A stretch of 64,000 nucleotides of DNA. It comes from Shewanella woodyi ATCC 51908. Lineage in GTDB: Bacteria; Pseudomonadota; Gammaproteobacteria; Enterobacterales; Shewanellaceae. The stretch lies in contig NC_010506.1 of the NCBI RefSeq assembly GCF_000019525.1, forward strand, positions 620,001 to 684,000, read 5' to 3'. A program made the position numbers and the translations under genes. The notes under the pieces are model-generated. The model had not been told where the DNA came from. It ran no database searches and saw nothing but the letters and a program-made list of their open reading frames with translations. The stretch's first letter is position 1, and each line of letters begins with the position of its first letter. Of the stretch, positions 29,701 through 39,800 are shown in pieces.

Positions 29701-32700
29701 TCAATAATGCCGTTATTGAGCCCCTCTTCTGACAATATTATTGGGCTAATGCTAACCACTTCTGGTAGATCTTTTGCACCGTGTATCGTGATGGTGACTA
29801 GCTCTGAATCTGAGCCGCCATGACCATCATCGACAGTGACGAGAAAACTTAATGTGATAGCCTCGTTAACATCTAGAAACTGCACTAATGAGTTGTTGAT
29901 GGAGTAGTCCCAGCTATTACCATCGCTAGTAAAGCCTGCAACTAAATCATCAATCTGCCCCTGTGTTAAAGTGCCATCACTCCAAGTTACGGTACCGGAA
30001 AGAGCATGGCTGACAGTGTGAGTATCGTTAACATCAACATCGAAGATACTTAAATTACCACTATCAGTAAGTTGTAAATTCACGACATTAAGATCTTCAG
30101 TGACACTGCCGCTGGTATCGATGGTGAGTACGGGCTCATCATTGGTGCCGTTAATGGTGAGGCTGACGGTTTGCGTGTCGCTACCGCCATCATTGTCAGT
30201 AACGGTGACATCAAAACTCAGGGTGATGGTTTCACCAAGGGCGAGAAACTGCACTAATGAGTTAAGGATACTGTAGTCCCAGCTGTCGCTATCGACAGTG
30301 AAACCATCGATAAGGCTTTGGATCTCAAGGACACTGAGCTCATCGCTTAAAGTGCCATGACTCCAACTTATATCGCTGTTGTACACCTCACTGGTGCTGT
30401 GGGTGTTATTGACGTCCACATCGGTGAAGCTGAGTGCGCCGCTGTCGGTGAGGTTAGGGCTGCAGTCATCTTCGGTGACACTGCCGCTAATATCAACGGT
30501 GAGCACTGGCTCATCATTGGTGCCGTTAATGGTGAGGCTAACGGTTTGCGTGTCGCTACCACCATCATTGTCAGTAACGGTGACATCAAAACTCAGAGTG
30601 ATGGTTTCGCCAAGGGCGAGAAACTGCACTAATGAGTTAAGGATGCTGTAGTCCCAGCTGTCGCTGTCGACAGTGAAACCATCGATAAGGCTTTGGATCT
30701 CAAGGGCACTGAGCTCATCGCTTAGTAGCCCATGACTCCAGCTGATATCGCTGTTGTACACCTCACTGGTGCTGTGGGTGTTGTTGACATCCACATCGGT
30801 GAAGCTGAGTGTGCCACTGTCGGTGAGGTTAGGGCTGCTGTCATCTTCGGTGACACTGCCGCTAATATCGACGGTGAGCACGGGCTCATCATTGGTGCCG
30901 TTAATGGTGAGGCTAAGGGTTTGCGTGTCGCTACCACCATCATTGTCAGTAACGGTGACATCAAAACTCAGGGTGATGGTTTCGCCAAGGGCGAGAAACT
31001 GCACTAATGAGTTAAGGATACTGTAGTCCCAGCCGTCGCTGTCGACAGTGAAACCATCGATAAGGCTTTGGATCTCAAGGGCACTGAGCTCATTGCTTAA
31101 GGTGCCATGACTCCAACTGATATCGCTGTTGTACACCTCACTGGTGCTGTGGGTGTTATTGACGTCCAGATCGGTGAAGTTGAGTGCACCGCTGTCGGTG
31201 AGGTTAGGGCTGCTGTCATCTTCGGTGACACTGCCGCTGGTATCGACGGTGAGCACTGGCTCATCATTGGTGCCGTTAATGGTGAGGCTGACGGTTTGCG
31301 TGTCACTACCACCATCATTGTCAGTAACGGTGACATCAAAACTCAGGGTGATGGTTTCGCCAAGGGCGAGAAACTGCACTAATGAGTTAAGGATGCTGTA
31401 GTCCCAGCTGTCGCTATCGACAGTGAAACCATAGATAAGGCTTTGGATCTCAAGGACACTGAGCTCATCGCTTAGTAGCCCATGACTCCAACTGATATCG
31501 CTGTTGTACACTTCACTGGTGCTGTGGGTGTTGTTGACGTCCACATCAGTGAAGCTGAGTACGCCGCTGTCGGTGAGGTTAGGGCTGCTGTTATCTTCAG
31601 TGACACTGCCGCTAATATCGACGGTGAGCACGGGCTCATCATTGGTGCCGTTAATGGTGAGGCTAACGGTTTGCGTGTCACTACCGCCATCATTGTCAGT
31701 AACGGTGACATCAAAACTCAGGGTGATGGTTTCACCAAGGGCGAGAAACTGCACTAATGAGTTAAGGATGCTGTAGTCCCAGCTGTCGCTGTCGACAGTG
31801 AAACCATCGATAAGGCTTTGGATCTCAAGGGCACTGAGCTCATCGCTTAAGGTGCCATGACTCCAACTGATATCGCTGTTGTACACCTCACTGGTGCTGT
31901 GGGTGTTGTTGACATCCACATCGGTGAAGCTGAGTGTGCCACTGTCTGTGAGGTTAGGGCTGCTGTCATCTTCGGTGACACTGCCGCTAATATCGACGGT
32001 CAGCACGGGCTCATCATTGGTGCCGTTAATGGTGAGGCTGACGGTTTGCGTGTCGCTACCACCATCATTGTCAGTAACGGTGACATCAAAACTCAGGGCG
32101 ATGGTTTCACCAAGGGCGAGAAACTGCACTAATGAGTTAAGGATGCTGTAGTCCCAGCTGTCGCTGTCGACAGTGAAACCATCGATAAGGCTTTGGATCT
32201 CAAGGGCACTGAGCTCATCGCTTAGTAGCCCATGACTCCAGCTGATATCGCTGTTGTACACCTCACTGGTGCTGTGGGTGTTGTTGACATCCACATCGGT
32301 GAAGCTGAGTGTGCCACTGTCGGTGAGGTTAGGGCTGCTGTCATCTTCGGTGACACTGCCGCTAATATCGACGGTGAGCACGGGCTCATCATTGGTGCCG
32401 TTAATGGTGAGGCTAAGGGTTTGCGTGTCGCTACCACCATCATTGTCAGTAACGGTGACATCAAAACTCAGGGTGATGGTTTCACCAAGGGCGAGAAATT
32501 GCACTAATGAGTTAAGGATACTGTAGTCCCAGCCGTTACTATCGACACTGAAGCCATCGATAAGGCTTTGGATCTCAAGGGCACTGAGCTCATCGCTTAA
32601 GGTGCCATGACTCCAACTGATATCGCTGTTGTACACCTCACTGGTGCTGTGGGTGTTGTTGACATCCACATCGGTGAAGCTGAGTGCACCACTATCGGTG

Positions 32701-35700
32701 AGGTTAGGGCTGCTGTTATCTTCAGTGACACTGCCGCTAATATCGACGGTGAGCACTGGCTCATCATTGGTGCCATTAATGGTGATGGTTACTAGCTCGG
32801 AGTCGGTGCCGCCATTACCGTCATTTACTGTAACGGTAAAGCTCAGTGTAATGGTTTCTGAGGCAGCTAAAAACTGCACTAATGAGTTGTCAATGCTGTA
32901 ACCCCAACCGCTATTATCGACGCTAAATCCCGCCACAAAAGCATCGATTTGTGCTTGACTTAAGCTGCCATCACTCCAGAGCACAGGACCTGTTAGTGTT
33001 TGACTGACAGTGTGAGTGTCGGTCACATCTACATCGGTGAAGCTTAAATTGCCACTGTCGCTTAACAGCAAATTGATCACGTTGAGATCTTCGGTGACGC
33101 TACCTGTAGTATCGGTCGTAAGCACGGGGTTATCGTTGGTGCCATTGATAGTAATGGTGACCAGTTCGGTATCACTCCCACCACGATTATCTGTAACGAT
33201 GATATTAAAGCTTAAAGTAATGGTTTCACCAAGGGCGAGAAACTGCACCAATGCGTTGGGAATACTATAGATCCAGCCACTATTATTTACATTGAAACCA
33301 TCGATTAAACTTGCTATCTCTGCAGTCGATAGTTGGCTTTCTAAGGCTCCTCCATTCCAGTTAATATCACTGTTGTATATCTCTGTTACTGTATGAGTAT
33401 CAGTAGCATTACCGTCGGTGTAGCTTAAGGTTCCGCTATCATTCAACATTGGGTTACTGGCGTCTTCAGTAACGCTACCTAAGGGAGTCACGATAAGAAC
33501 TGGATCATCATTGGTGCCATAAATTGCGATATTGACAGTTTCAGTGTCATAGGCTCCATTATTGTCAGTGACTGTGACGTTGAAGCTTAGAGTGATGGTT
33601 TCATCTTCTGCCAAAAACTGAACTAATGTGTTGAGTATTGTGTAGTCCCAGCCATTAATGTCGACACTAAAACCATCGATCAAGCTAGTGATCTGAGCCG
33701 CTGATAGTTGATCGGATATTAGACCACCACTCCAGTTGATATTGTTTAAATAGGACTCACTGATGGTATGAGTGTCGCCAGTATCAACATCAGAAAAACT
33801 GAGTATTCCAGTGTCGTTTAAGTTGGGAGTAGTGGCGTTTCTGGTTACACCACCGCTATCATCAAGATTTAGTATTGGTAAATCGTTAGTTCCTGTGACT
33901 AAGACTGTGACCTCTTGAGTCGCAATCGCCCCGAACTCATCGATAACTGTGACTAGAAAAATCTCTTCATGTTGCTCACCGGAGGCTAAACTATCTACCA
34001 AATCGTTATCGTTTAATAGGTAAGTCCAGGAGCCAGTATTGGGATCGATAGATAAATTTCCATAGGTGCCTGCGGCGTTTCCGTACCAAGTTAATATTGC
34101 ACCTTGATCCACATCGTGAGCGGTTAATATGCCGGCAGTTTGTAATGTTCCGGGTTCAGGAGTATTTCCACCATCTTGAACACCGGCTTCGAGTACATCT
34201 CCGGATGCGTCTTCAGCGGTGGAGGTGATTATTGGGGAATCATTGGTTCCGTTAATCGTTATAGTAACTGTATGGGTATCACTTTCACCGAACTCATCGG
34301 TGACAGTCACAATAAAGCTCTCTTCGACTACCTGACCTTCAATAAGGCTATCGGCTAAGTTATTATCTAAGGTATAGACCCACTCTCCGGTTATGGTATC
34401 GATAGTAAAAGCACCAAAGGCGCCAGAGGTATTACCGCTCCAGCTCAATGAAGCTTGGTTATCAACATCTGTAGCTTCTAGTGTGCCAGTGGCTGTTGAT
34501 ACGCCGGCAACAGGAGTGCCATCGTCTAAATTTCCTGCTTCAGTGGCGGTGCCAGTATCGTATCCATCACCTGGGCTATCAACTGCTGGTGTGATGACAG
34601 GAGCGTCGTTTGTACCCGTAATAGTGATCGTTACAATTTGAGTATCGATAGCATCGAACTCATCAATGACGGTAACAAGAAAAGTTTCAACGACTTGCTC
34701 GCCTTCTGCTAAATAGTCTGCCGCACTGTTATTTAACGTGTAGGTCCATGTTCCCGTATCTGGGTCGATGGTAAAATCTCCTAGTGGCGAAGTGTCATTA
34801 CCGCTCCACTGCAATACAGCCCCTGTATCAACATCCGTTGCTGTTAATGTACCCGAAGCCGATGCGACATTGGGATCGTTAACTTCCTGCACCATGCCTG
34901 TTGCGTCGGCGAGTTGGGATGTAATTACTGGTGAATCATTGGTTCCGTTAATCGTTATGATAACGGTATGGGTATCACTTTTATCGAATTCATCGGTGAC
35001 AGTAACAATAAAGCTCTCTTCGATTAGCTGACCTTCAATAAGGCTATCGGCTAAGTTGTTATCTAAGGTATAGACCCATTCGCCGGTTGTGGCATCGATT
35101 GTAAAAGTGCCGTAGAGGCCAGAGGTATTACCGCTCCAGTTCAATGAGGCTTGGTTATCAACATCTGTAGCTTCTAGCGTGCCTATTGCGATTGATACGC
35201 CTGCAACTGGAGTGCCGTCATCTAAATTTCCTGATTCAATGGTTGTTCCCGCATCATAGCCATCTCTGTTTCTGTCATCGGGGGGAGTGATAATGGGGGC
35301 ATCATTGGTGCCTCTAATATTGATAGATAGCGTAAGCTCGATACTATCTCCATCACTATCAGTTAGTTGGTAGGTAAAAATCTCTGTGATTATCTCTCCA
35401 ACTGTAAGAGATTGAACTGTGTCCAATTCGGTTGATAGTTGATAGGTGTAGCTTCCATCTGCTGATATTGTGAGTGTTCCGAAACTACCGGAGATCACAG
35501 TTGATTGAAATACTGAGTTGGACTCTCCTGTTGAGTTTGTTATTTGAGTTATGTTTGCAGAATCAGCCCCCAAGGTGTCGTTATTAAGTACATCACCTAC
35601 AACTAGCGATGTATCTTCATCGATCTCTTCAAGATCGTTTTGCCCACTAGGATTATCGTCGAGAAGATTGATAGAGATCCTTGATGAAGCAGTCTCTCCT

Positions 35701-36497
35701 TGGGTATTGACTAAAGACAGGGTAAAAATATCGGTGTGAATATCTGTTTCGGTATGATTAAAAGCTGAATTGAGCGTGTAGCTATAGCTTATTAAACCAG
35801 TATTAATATTTAAGCCAGTAATGGTTAATAAACCTGAGGCTGTGGCTAAGTTTAGAGGCCCTTCGAATACTCCATTAGCAAATATAACTTCTCCATTTAT
35901 AGACAAGCTAAGGATCCCACTTTGGGGCGTGAAGAAGATGCTACTCACTTGATTTAATTCATTATTCGTTGGGGTTGAACCCTGCGGGAGCTGGCTTTCT
36001 GAGAAGGTGAGTGAGGAGGAGCTTAAACTGGGGGCTGGTAGCTCTTCAAGAGTAGATAAGGGGTCTTCATCTACAGGGGCTGATATAAATTGGAACCCCT
36101 TAGTGTCATGTCCACTTGCCGCTAGTGTTTCATCTGCGGTTCTGATTAATGAAGTAAAATCGAAGCCTCCCTCATTACCACTGCCGCCAGCGGTGGTTTC
36201 TGGGAGTTCAAGGGTAGGGTCTTCACCCGATTCAATTAAATTCTGAAGCGATTGAATTTCATCAATGCTTGCTAAATTACTCTGTTCTTGAGCTGGATCA
36301 GTCGTGGGATTATTTGAGTAAATAGAACCATCTGCGTAGGAGATAATGAATTGAGTATTATCTTCAATATAGATTTTTGCACCACTATGAAAATAATCAT
36401 TAGCAACAATTTTCTTCTTGGCACCATCGATGTCGATAACTGTGTTACCGTCTACAAATATTACTTTTCCCTGTTGGGTGGTCACGTATAACATCAT
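26718..36497 (-). CDS. LapA/BpfA-like RTX adhesin B with vWA domain (3259 aa)
   Basis: I chose the ATG at 36497 because GGAG lies 7 nt upstream and because MMLYVTTQQGKVIFVDGN aligns with the start of adhesin A; a TTG seven codons earlier has no support. Order: retention module (1-90); altered LapG region with T101-T102-A103-G104; RTADETLAASGHDT; VCBS/cadherin-like domains including several ending in NGTNDSPVIT; seven near-identical 125-aa domains (30141-32765); further beta domains; a von Willebrand A domain from about residue 2838 with MIDAS DTSGS at D2843; RTX nonapeptides (27080-27200); and a type I secretion C terminus ending EALVVDFI. Likely a calcium-stiffened surface adhesin exported by a type I system. 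It sits between paralogues C and A in the same direction. The missing Ala-Ala pair may change how it is released. Confidence 0.92.
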   Translation of the reverse strand: MMLYVTTQQGKVIFVDGNTVIDIDGAKKKIVANDYFHSGAKIYIEDNTQFIISYADGSIYSNNPTTDPAQEQSNLASIDEIQSLQNLIESGEDPTLELPETTAGGSGNEGGFDFTSLIRTADETLAASGHDTKGFQFISAPVDEDPLSTLEELPAPSLSSSSLTFSESQLPQGSTPTNNELNQVSSIFFTPQSGILSLSINGEVIFANGVFEGPLNLATASGLLTITGLNINTGLISYSYTLNSAFNHTETDIHTDIFTLSLVNTQGETASSRISINLLDDNPSGQNDLEEIDEDTSLVVGDVLNNDTLGADSANITQITNSTGESNSVFQSTVISGSFGTLTISADGSYTYQLSTELDTVQSLTVGEIITEIFTYQLTDSDGDSIELTLSINIRGTNDAPIITPPDDRNRDGYDAGTTIESGNLDDGTPVAGVSIAIGTLEATDVDNQASLNWSGNTSGLYGTFTIDATTGEWVYTLDNNLADSLIEGQLIEESFIVTVTDEFDKSDTHTVIITINGTNDSPVITSQLADATGMVQEVNDPNVASASGTLTATDVDTGAVLQWSGNDTSPLGDFTIDPDTGTWTYTLNNSAADYLAEGEQVVETFLVTVIDEFDAIDTQIVTITITGTNDAPVITPAVDSPGDGYDTGTATEAGNLDDGTPVAGVSTATGTLEATDVDNQASLSWSGNTSGAFGAFTIDTITGEWVYTLDNNLADSLIEGQVVEESFIVTVTDEFGESDTHTVTITINGTNDSPIITSTAEDASGDVLEAGVQDGGNTPEPGTLQTAGILTAHDVDQGAILTWYGNAAGTYGNLSIDPNTGSWTYLLNDNDLVDSLASGEQHEEIFLVTVIDEFGAIATQEVTVLVTGTNDLPILNLDDSGGVTRNATTPNLNDTGILSFSDVDTGDTHTISESYLNNINWSGGLISDQLSAAQITSLIDGFSVDINGWDYTILNTLVQFLAEDETITLSFNVTVTDNNGAYDTETVNIAIYGTNDDPVLIVTPLGSVTEDASNPMLNDSGTLSYTDGNATDTHTVTEIYNSDINWNGGALESQLSTAEIASLIDGFNVNNSGWIYSIPNALVQFLALGETITLSFNIIVTDNRGGSDTELVTITINGTNDNPVLTTDTTGSVTEDLNVINLLLSDSGNLSFTDVDVTDTHTVSQTLTGPVLWSDGSLSQAQIDAFVAGFSVDNSGWGYSIDNSLVQFLAASETITLSFTVTVNDGNGGTDSELVTITINGTNDEPVLTVDISGSVTEDNSSPNLTDSGALSFTDVDVNNTHSTSEVYNSDISWSHGTLSDELSALEIQSLIDGFSVDSNGWDYSILNSLVQFLALGETITLSFDVTVTDNDGGSDTQTLSLTINGTNDEPVLTVDISGSVTEDDSSPNLTDSGTLSFTDVDVNNTHSTSEVYNSDISWSHGLLSDELSALEIQSLIDGFTVDSDSWDYSILNSLVQFLALGETIALSFDVTVTDNDGGSDTQTVSLTINGTNDEPVLTVDISGSVTEDDSSPNLTDSGTLSFTDVDVNNTHSTSEVYNSDISWSHGTLSDELSALEIQSLIDGFTVDSDSWDYSILNSLVQFLALGETITLSFDVTVTDNDGGSDTQTVSLTINGTNDEPVLTVDISGSVTEDNSSPNLTDSGVLSFTDVDVNNTHSTSEVYNSDISWSHGLLSDELSVLEIQSLIYGFTVDSDSWDYSILNSLVQFLALGETITLSFDVTVTDNDGGSDTQTVSLTINGTNDEPVLTVDTSGSVTEDDSSPNLTDSGALNFTDLDVNNTHSTSEVYNSDISWSHGTLSNELSALEIQSLIDGFTVDSDGWDYSILNSLVQFLALGETITLSFDVTVTDNDGGSDTQTLSLTINGTNDEPVLTVDISGSVTEDDSSPNLTDSGTLSFTDVDVNNTHSTSEVYNSDISWSHGLLSDELSALEIQSLIDGFTVDSDSWDYSILNSLVQFLALGETITLSFDVTVTDNDGGSDTQTVSLTINGTNDEPVLTVDISGSVTEDDCSPNLTDSGALSFTDVDVNNTHSTSEVYNSDISWSHGTLSDELSVLEIQSLIDGFTVDSDSWDYSILNSLVQFLALGETITLSFDVTVTDNDGGSDTQTVSLTINGTNDEPVLTIDTSGSVTEDLNVVNLQLTDSGNLSIFDVDVNDTHTVSHALSGTVTWSDGTLTQGQIDDLVAGFTSDGNSWDYSINNSLVQFLDVNEAITLSFLVTVDDGHGGSDSELVTITIHGAKDLPEVVSISPIILSEEGLNNGIIDNIGDPSDTTNATVNSGILSFTDLDSELFTLNLTGPSGLTSGGETVNWTWSVGTQTLTGSTSSGVVMTIALGAITNSGINFSLDYTVSLFAPLDHPVNDTEDIISLDFGVTINDGSGDTATVLTVTIEDDAPLDEVDEAANPNLTQIVNQFITGDLFDPGADGFGDISFDVITPGLHSNGFELIYTMNGDTLTATANGVEVFTLQAILDANGHYDYKLTLLQQIDVESLIDFDLANSPAGNNPIYYIDSDGSIYAQDNQAANPIATITGTVNGGASNLNSNSSGLGVGPQASIGTGEVITIDYGAAGTGLTSISLGTGNNGNHTGTTAIQYIVTYSGNTTKVVNTTINGTLTIEELAPNGLSISSVDIAYISGEAFQIIGLASTGIITDQPIDIEFAYGATDNDGDAVTFTDTNNGHFTVTLIPENYVPNALNNTYNVDQGHSVTGNIIEDDTGNGRDRDADGDTLTVTHINGDALVFDNNGNAHIAISGGMLSIKADGSYIFTHNGSANLSNGFSYTVNDGNGDTDTADVEILVFAHQTLNPGDDSLNITGDTQDLVIGDTTGIIPGQNYNIAFIIDTSGSMGSTAVNTAEQQLLTVYSQLLSYAEQNNSGVINTLLVDFDTDASLLISINLTDPNALQLLSNALATMTSGGATNYYDAFSTAYDWFQNGVPTTNNGNNITYFITDGQPTTDNGHPGNYYQNALNAFALLNTLSTVQAIGLGGDIDTNVLVNFDTDGNILNNVDVNDLADSILATNLLPGSDAVDAGAGDDILFGDLVEFTGIDGQGYEALREYVANNTLLNISDITASDVHQYVSEHTSEFDISRSDDSGDTLIGGESNDILLGQGGDDQLIGGVGSDTIIGGIGNDMLDVGQDNDIDILIWGPISDNNAHDIVKNFDFFHEDKLDISDLLVNEQTGNLEDFLSFNFVAGDTIITLDTNGSASGGDVMTITLEGVNLFTEYGVIPDGVYDNNDYATIIAGLLDNEALVVDFI
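30141..32765 (-). repeat. Seven tandem 375-bp (125-aa) beta-domain repeats in adhesin B
   Basis: Landmarks repeat at 30357, 30732, 31107, 31482, 31857, 32232 and 32607, every 375 bp. Copies differ at only a few codons. A two-state difference (GTLSDEL-type versus GLLSDEL) alternates strictly along the seven copies, which points to amplification as a 750-bp pair. Confidence 0.92.
36183..36200 (-). other. Altered LapG-type site in adhesin B (ETTAGG in place of xTAAGG)
   Basis: At the position equivalent to TAAG in adhesins A and C, codons read Glu-Thr-Thr-Ala-Gly-Gly (residues 100-105). The flanks (DPTLELP before; NEGG after) match the paralogues, so the alignment is secure. The first alanine of the expected Ala-Ala pair is threonine. 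Confidence 0.75.
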
Positions 36498-36515
36498 TTG
36501 ATTACTCCCTGTAAG

Positions 36516-36545
36516 CAAATTTTTATCTCACAAATTTTTATCTCA
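36516..36545 (-). repeat. Two tandem 15-bp direct repeats in the adhesin B leader
   Basis: The unit TGAGATAAAAATTTG (minus strand) occurs twice in direct succession just upstream of the ribosome-binding site of adhesin B, inside the predicted 5' untranslated region. It could bind a regulator or RNA-binding protein, or be a chance duplication. Confidence 0.75.
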
Positions 36546-36606
36546 TTAGTCTTCTGGTCAGAAAGTGAGTGTCAAAGTCGGGTTCCAAAATCGAAAAGGG
36601 GTATTG

Positions 36607-36635
36607 ATAATACAGATTTCACCATTAACGGTCAA
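36607..36635 (-). promoter_or_regulatory. Sigma-70-like promoter for adhesin B
   Basis: On the minus strand TTGACC (36630-36635) and TATTAT (36607-36612) are separated by exactly 17 bp, each one mismatch from consensus. Transcription would start near 36600, leaving a leader of about 100 nt that contains the 15-bp direct repeats. This suggests adhesin B has its own promoter and is not only read through from adhesin C. Confidence 0.6.
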
Positions 36636-36768
36636 TTTTCATTCAATAAAAAGAGCTGCTTTAGCTTGCGAAAGTAGTCTTTTGTGCTAGTTATTGGGCT
36701 GTTTTGTATGTTTATCTATCTTAAATGTTTGTTTTGGAGGGGATTGATGTGAATGTAAGTTTGCAAAT

Positions 36769-36796
36769 AAAAAAGTGGACCTTTGCCCACTTTTAT
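36769..36796 (-). terminator. Intrinsic terminator after adhesin C
   Basis: The hairpin pairs AAAAGTGG with CCACTTTT around a short loop and, on the minus strand, is followed by a run of T. It lies 25 bases after the adhesin C stop and fits separate transcription of adhesins C and B. Confidence 0.7.
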
Positions 36797-36820
36797 TGAC
36801 TAGAGAGTTAACTGTAATAT

Positions 36821-39800
36821 CTAGGGCAAGAGATCGACAACAATGGCTTCATCGAAAAGTAATCCATCGAGAATGACAGTTTCATTTATGTCACCATACT
36901 CTTGGGACAGATCTACATTTTCAAGTGTGATAGTGACAGTATCTCCACCTGCGAGGGCGCCATTAGTATCTACTGTAATAATGGTGCTGCCACCGACAAA
37001 GTTAAATGTAAAGTAAGATTCAAGTGAGTTATTTTCCTCATCCAGTAAAACCTCCGATAGATCTAATATGTCGTGGGATAGGTTAAAGTTTTGCACTATA
37101 TCGGAACTGGCATCTGCATCACCAGTTTGCCAGATAAAGGTATCATTATCTGAGTCTAAGCCTGCATCTAATGTATCAGAACCCATACCTCCAATGAGGA
37201 TATCACTACCAGTTCCCCCATCTAGAACATCATTATCTGCTCCACCATTGAGGTAGTCATTACCTGCACCACCTGTGATAGTGTCATTACCTGAGCCACC
37301 CACTAACTCATCATCTCCATCAGCACCATCAAGCAGATCATCTCCCTCTCGTGCAAAGATACGATCGTTTAATTCGGCGCCAGTAAGCGTATCGTGGGAG
37401 GTTCCACCAAAGAGTAGGTTATCGACACCTGCGGTTCCCGTGATAGTCAGACTTGGATCGCCTTGGCTGTCGAACACAAAGTTGGCTTGAACGAATCTGG
37501 CTTGATAGGAACCACCGTCATTATCAAGGTAGGTGATGGTCCAGATATCACCTCCTGCTGGGGTATAGTTGTTGCTATTGATATAGTCTATAAGGGTGAT
37601 ACTAGGATCGCTCTCTTGAACAATTATTGAGTAATCAAATTCAGCCCGCATTAGGCCTGTTTCAACGTCATAAAACCAATCCGTTACACCATTTGCTGCG
37701 GCTAACACCACAAAGACTATGCCATTAATGGTGAGTCGGATAGATACCTCATCTTCTCTTTCTGTACCGGCTGTTCCTCCAATCTCGTTGGCTGGAATAG
37801 GGGTGTCAAAGGGACTTTTCTGGAAGTCGGTAAAGAGCACCAAACTAGCGAGATCTGGGTTATTAGTGATGTTAGAAGCAAAATTACTGTTTAATACTAG
37901 TTGTGCATCTTGGTCATTCCCTGAAGTTAAGGGGGATGAACCATCACCAATTTGAACGGACTGACCAGGAAGACTTGTAGGTGGAATGGTGTGTATATTG
38001 TAGGTGGTAATAACCTCTTCGCTACCTGATTGCATGGTAAAACTGAGTGTGTATTCGTTTGCTGCGGTTATATTACCACTAGGCATGTAGACAAGGTTTG
38101 TCAGCATATCTGTGGTGATAACGTCATTGACCGTTAAGGGAACAAAGATGTTATTTCCATCGTAGTAGCCAACTTCTCCTTCGCTTGGGATCATGGAGAC
38201 GGTAATTGTGAGTGAATCGTTTGTATCGACATCACTTGGCGCTGTTAGCAACAGTGGATACCCTGCTGTGTATGGATCGACTATCTCCTCTAACGCGGCA
38301 GGCATCCAAATATCTTTTTGGAAGTCTCCCTCAAGAGGATCATTTGTGCCGTTGATGGTCACTGTTACTGTTTCAGTATCTGTGGCGCCGTTAATATCAG
38401 TAACGGTGACATCGAAACTAAGGGTGATACTTTCACCTATGGCGAGGAATTGAACCAATGAGTTTGCTATATTGTAGTCCCAACTATCATTGTCAACACT
38501 GAAGCCATCTATAAGGTCGGTGATCTGTTGTGCTGTAAGCACTGAAGTTATATCACCGCCAGTCCAGTTAATATTGTTGTTATACACCTCACTGACTGTG
38601 TGTGTATCGGTAAGATCAACATCGCTGAAACTGAGTACGCCGCTATCAGTTAACATAGGATCGCTGGCATCTTCAGTTACTTCTGCAGTTAAATCATTGA
38701 TTGTTAATACAGGTGAATCGTTAGTGCCCTGCACGGTAACGATCACCAGTTGGGTATCGGTAGCGCCGAACTCATCGGTGACGGTGACGAGGAAAGTCTC
38801 TTGGGCAGATTGCCCTTCGGCTAAACTGTCGGCGGCGCTGTTATCTAAATTATATTGCCATGCACCCGTGGCCGCATCGATGCTGAAACTACCATAGAGG
38901 TTAGTTTGGGCTGCAAAGCTCCAGACTGGGTTATCGGTGACGATAGTATCAATATCGCTGACAGAGAGGGTGCCGTTAATAATGGCGGTACCAGCGACGA
39001 CGGTGCCATCATCAAGGTTACCCGCTTCAATGACAGTACCACTTGCGCTGTCGCCTTGCTCAATTGACAGTACTGGTGAATCGTTAGTGCCTTGCACGGT
39101 GATGGTCACCACCTGCGTATCTGTGGCGCCAAACTCATCGGTGACGGTAACCAAGAAACTCTCTTGGGCCGTTTGCCCTTCAGCGAGACTGTCGGCGGCG
39201 CTGTTGTCTAAATTATATTGCCATGCACCCGTGGCGGAATCGATGCTGAAACTACCATAGAGGTTAGTTTGAGTGGCAAAGCTCCACACAGGGTTATCGG
39301 TGACTATGGTGTCGACATCGCTAACAGAGAGGGTGCCGTTAATAATGGCGGTACCTGCTACGACGGTGCCGTCATCGAGATTACCCGCTTCAATGACAGT
39401 GCCACTTGCGCTGTCACCTTGCTCAATCGACAGTACTGGTGAGTCGTTAGTGCCCTGCACGGTAACGGTCACCAGTTGGGTATCGGTGGCGCCGAACTCA
39501 TCGGTGACGGTGACCAAGAAACTCTCTTGGGCAGATTGCCCTTCGGCTAAACTGTCGGCGGCGCTGTTATCTAAATTATATTGCCATGCACCCGTGGCCG
39601 CATCGATGCTGAAACTACCATAGAGGTTAGTTTGGGCAGCAAAGCTCCAGACGGGGTTATCGGTGACGATGGTGTCGACATCGCTGACAGAGAGGGTGCC
39701 GTTAATAATGGCGGTACCAGCGACGACGGTGCCATCATCGAGATTACCCGCTTCAATGACAGTGCCACTTGCGCTGTCACCTTGCTCAATCGACAGTACT

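Noticed and set aside
30350..33270. Plus-strand frames of about 90 codons repeated every 375 bp in adhesin B
   Set aside because: They are antisense to the amplified domains and repeat with them; no independent coding signal.
36498..36518. TTG start of adhesin B at 36518
   Set aside because: It overlaps the direct repeats and lies upstream of a good GGAG site that serves the ATG at 36497.
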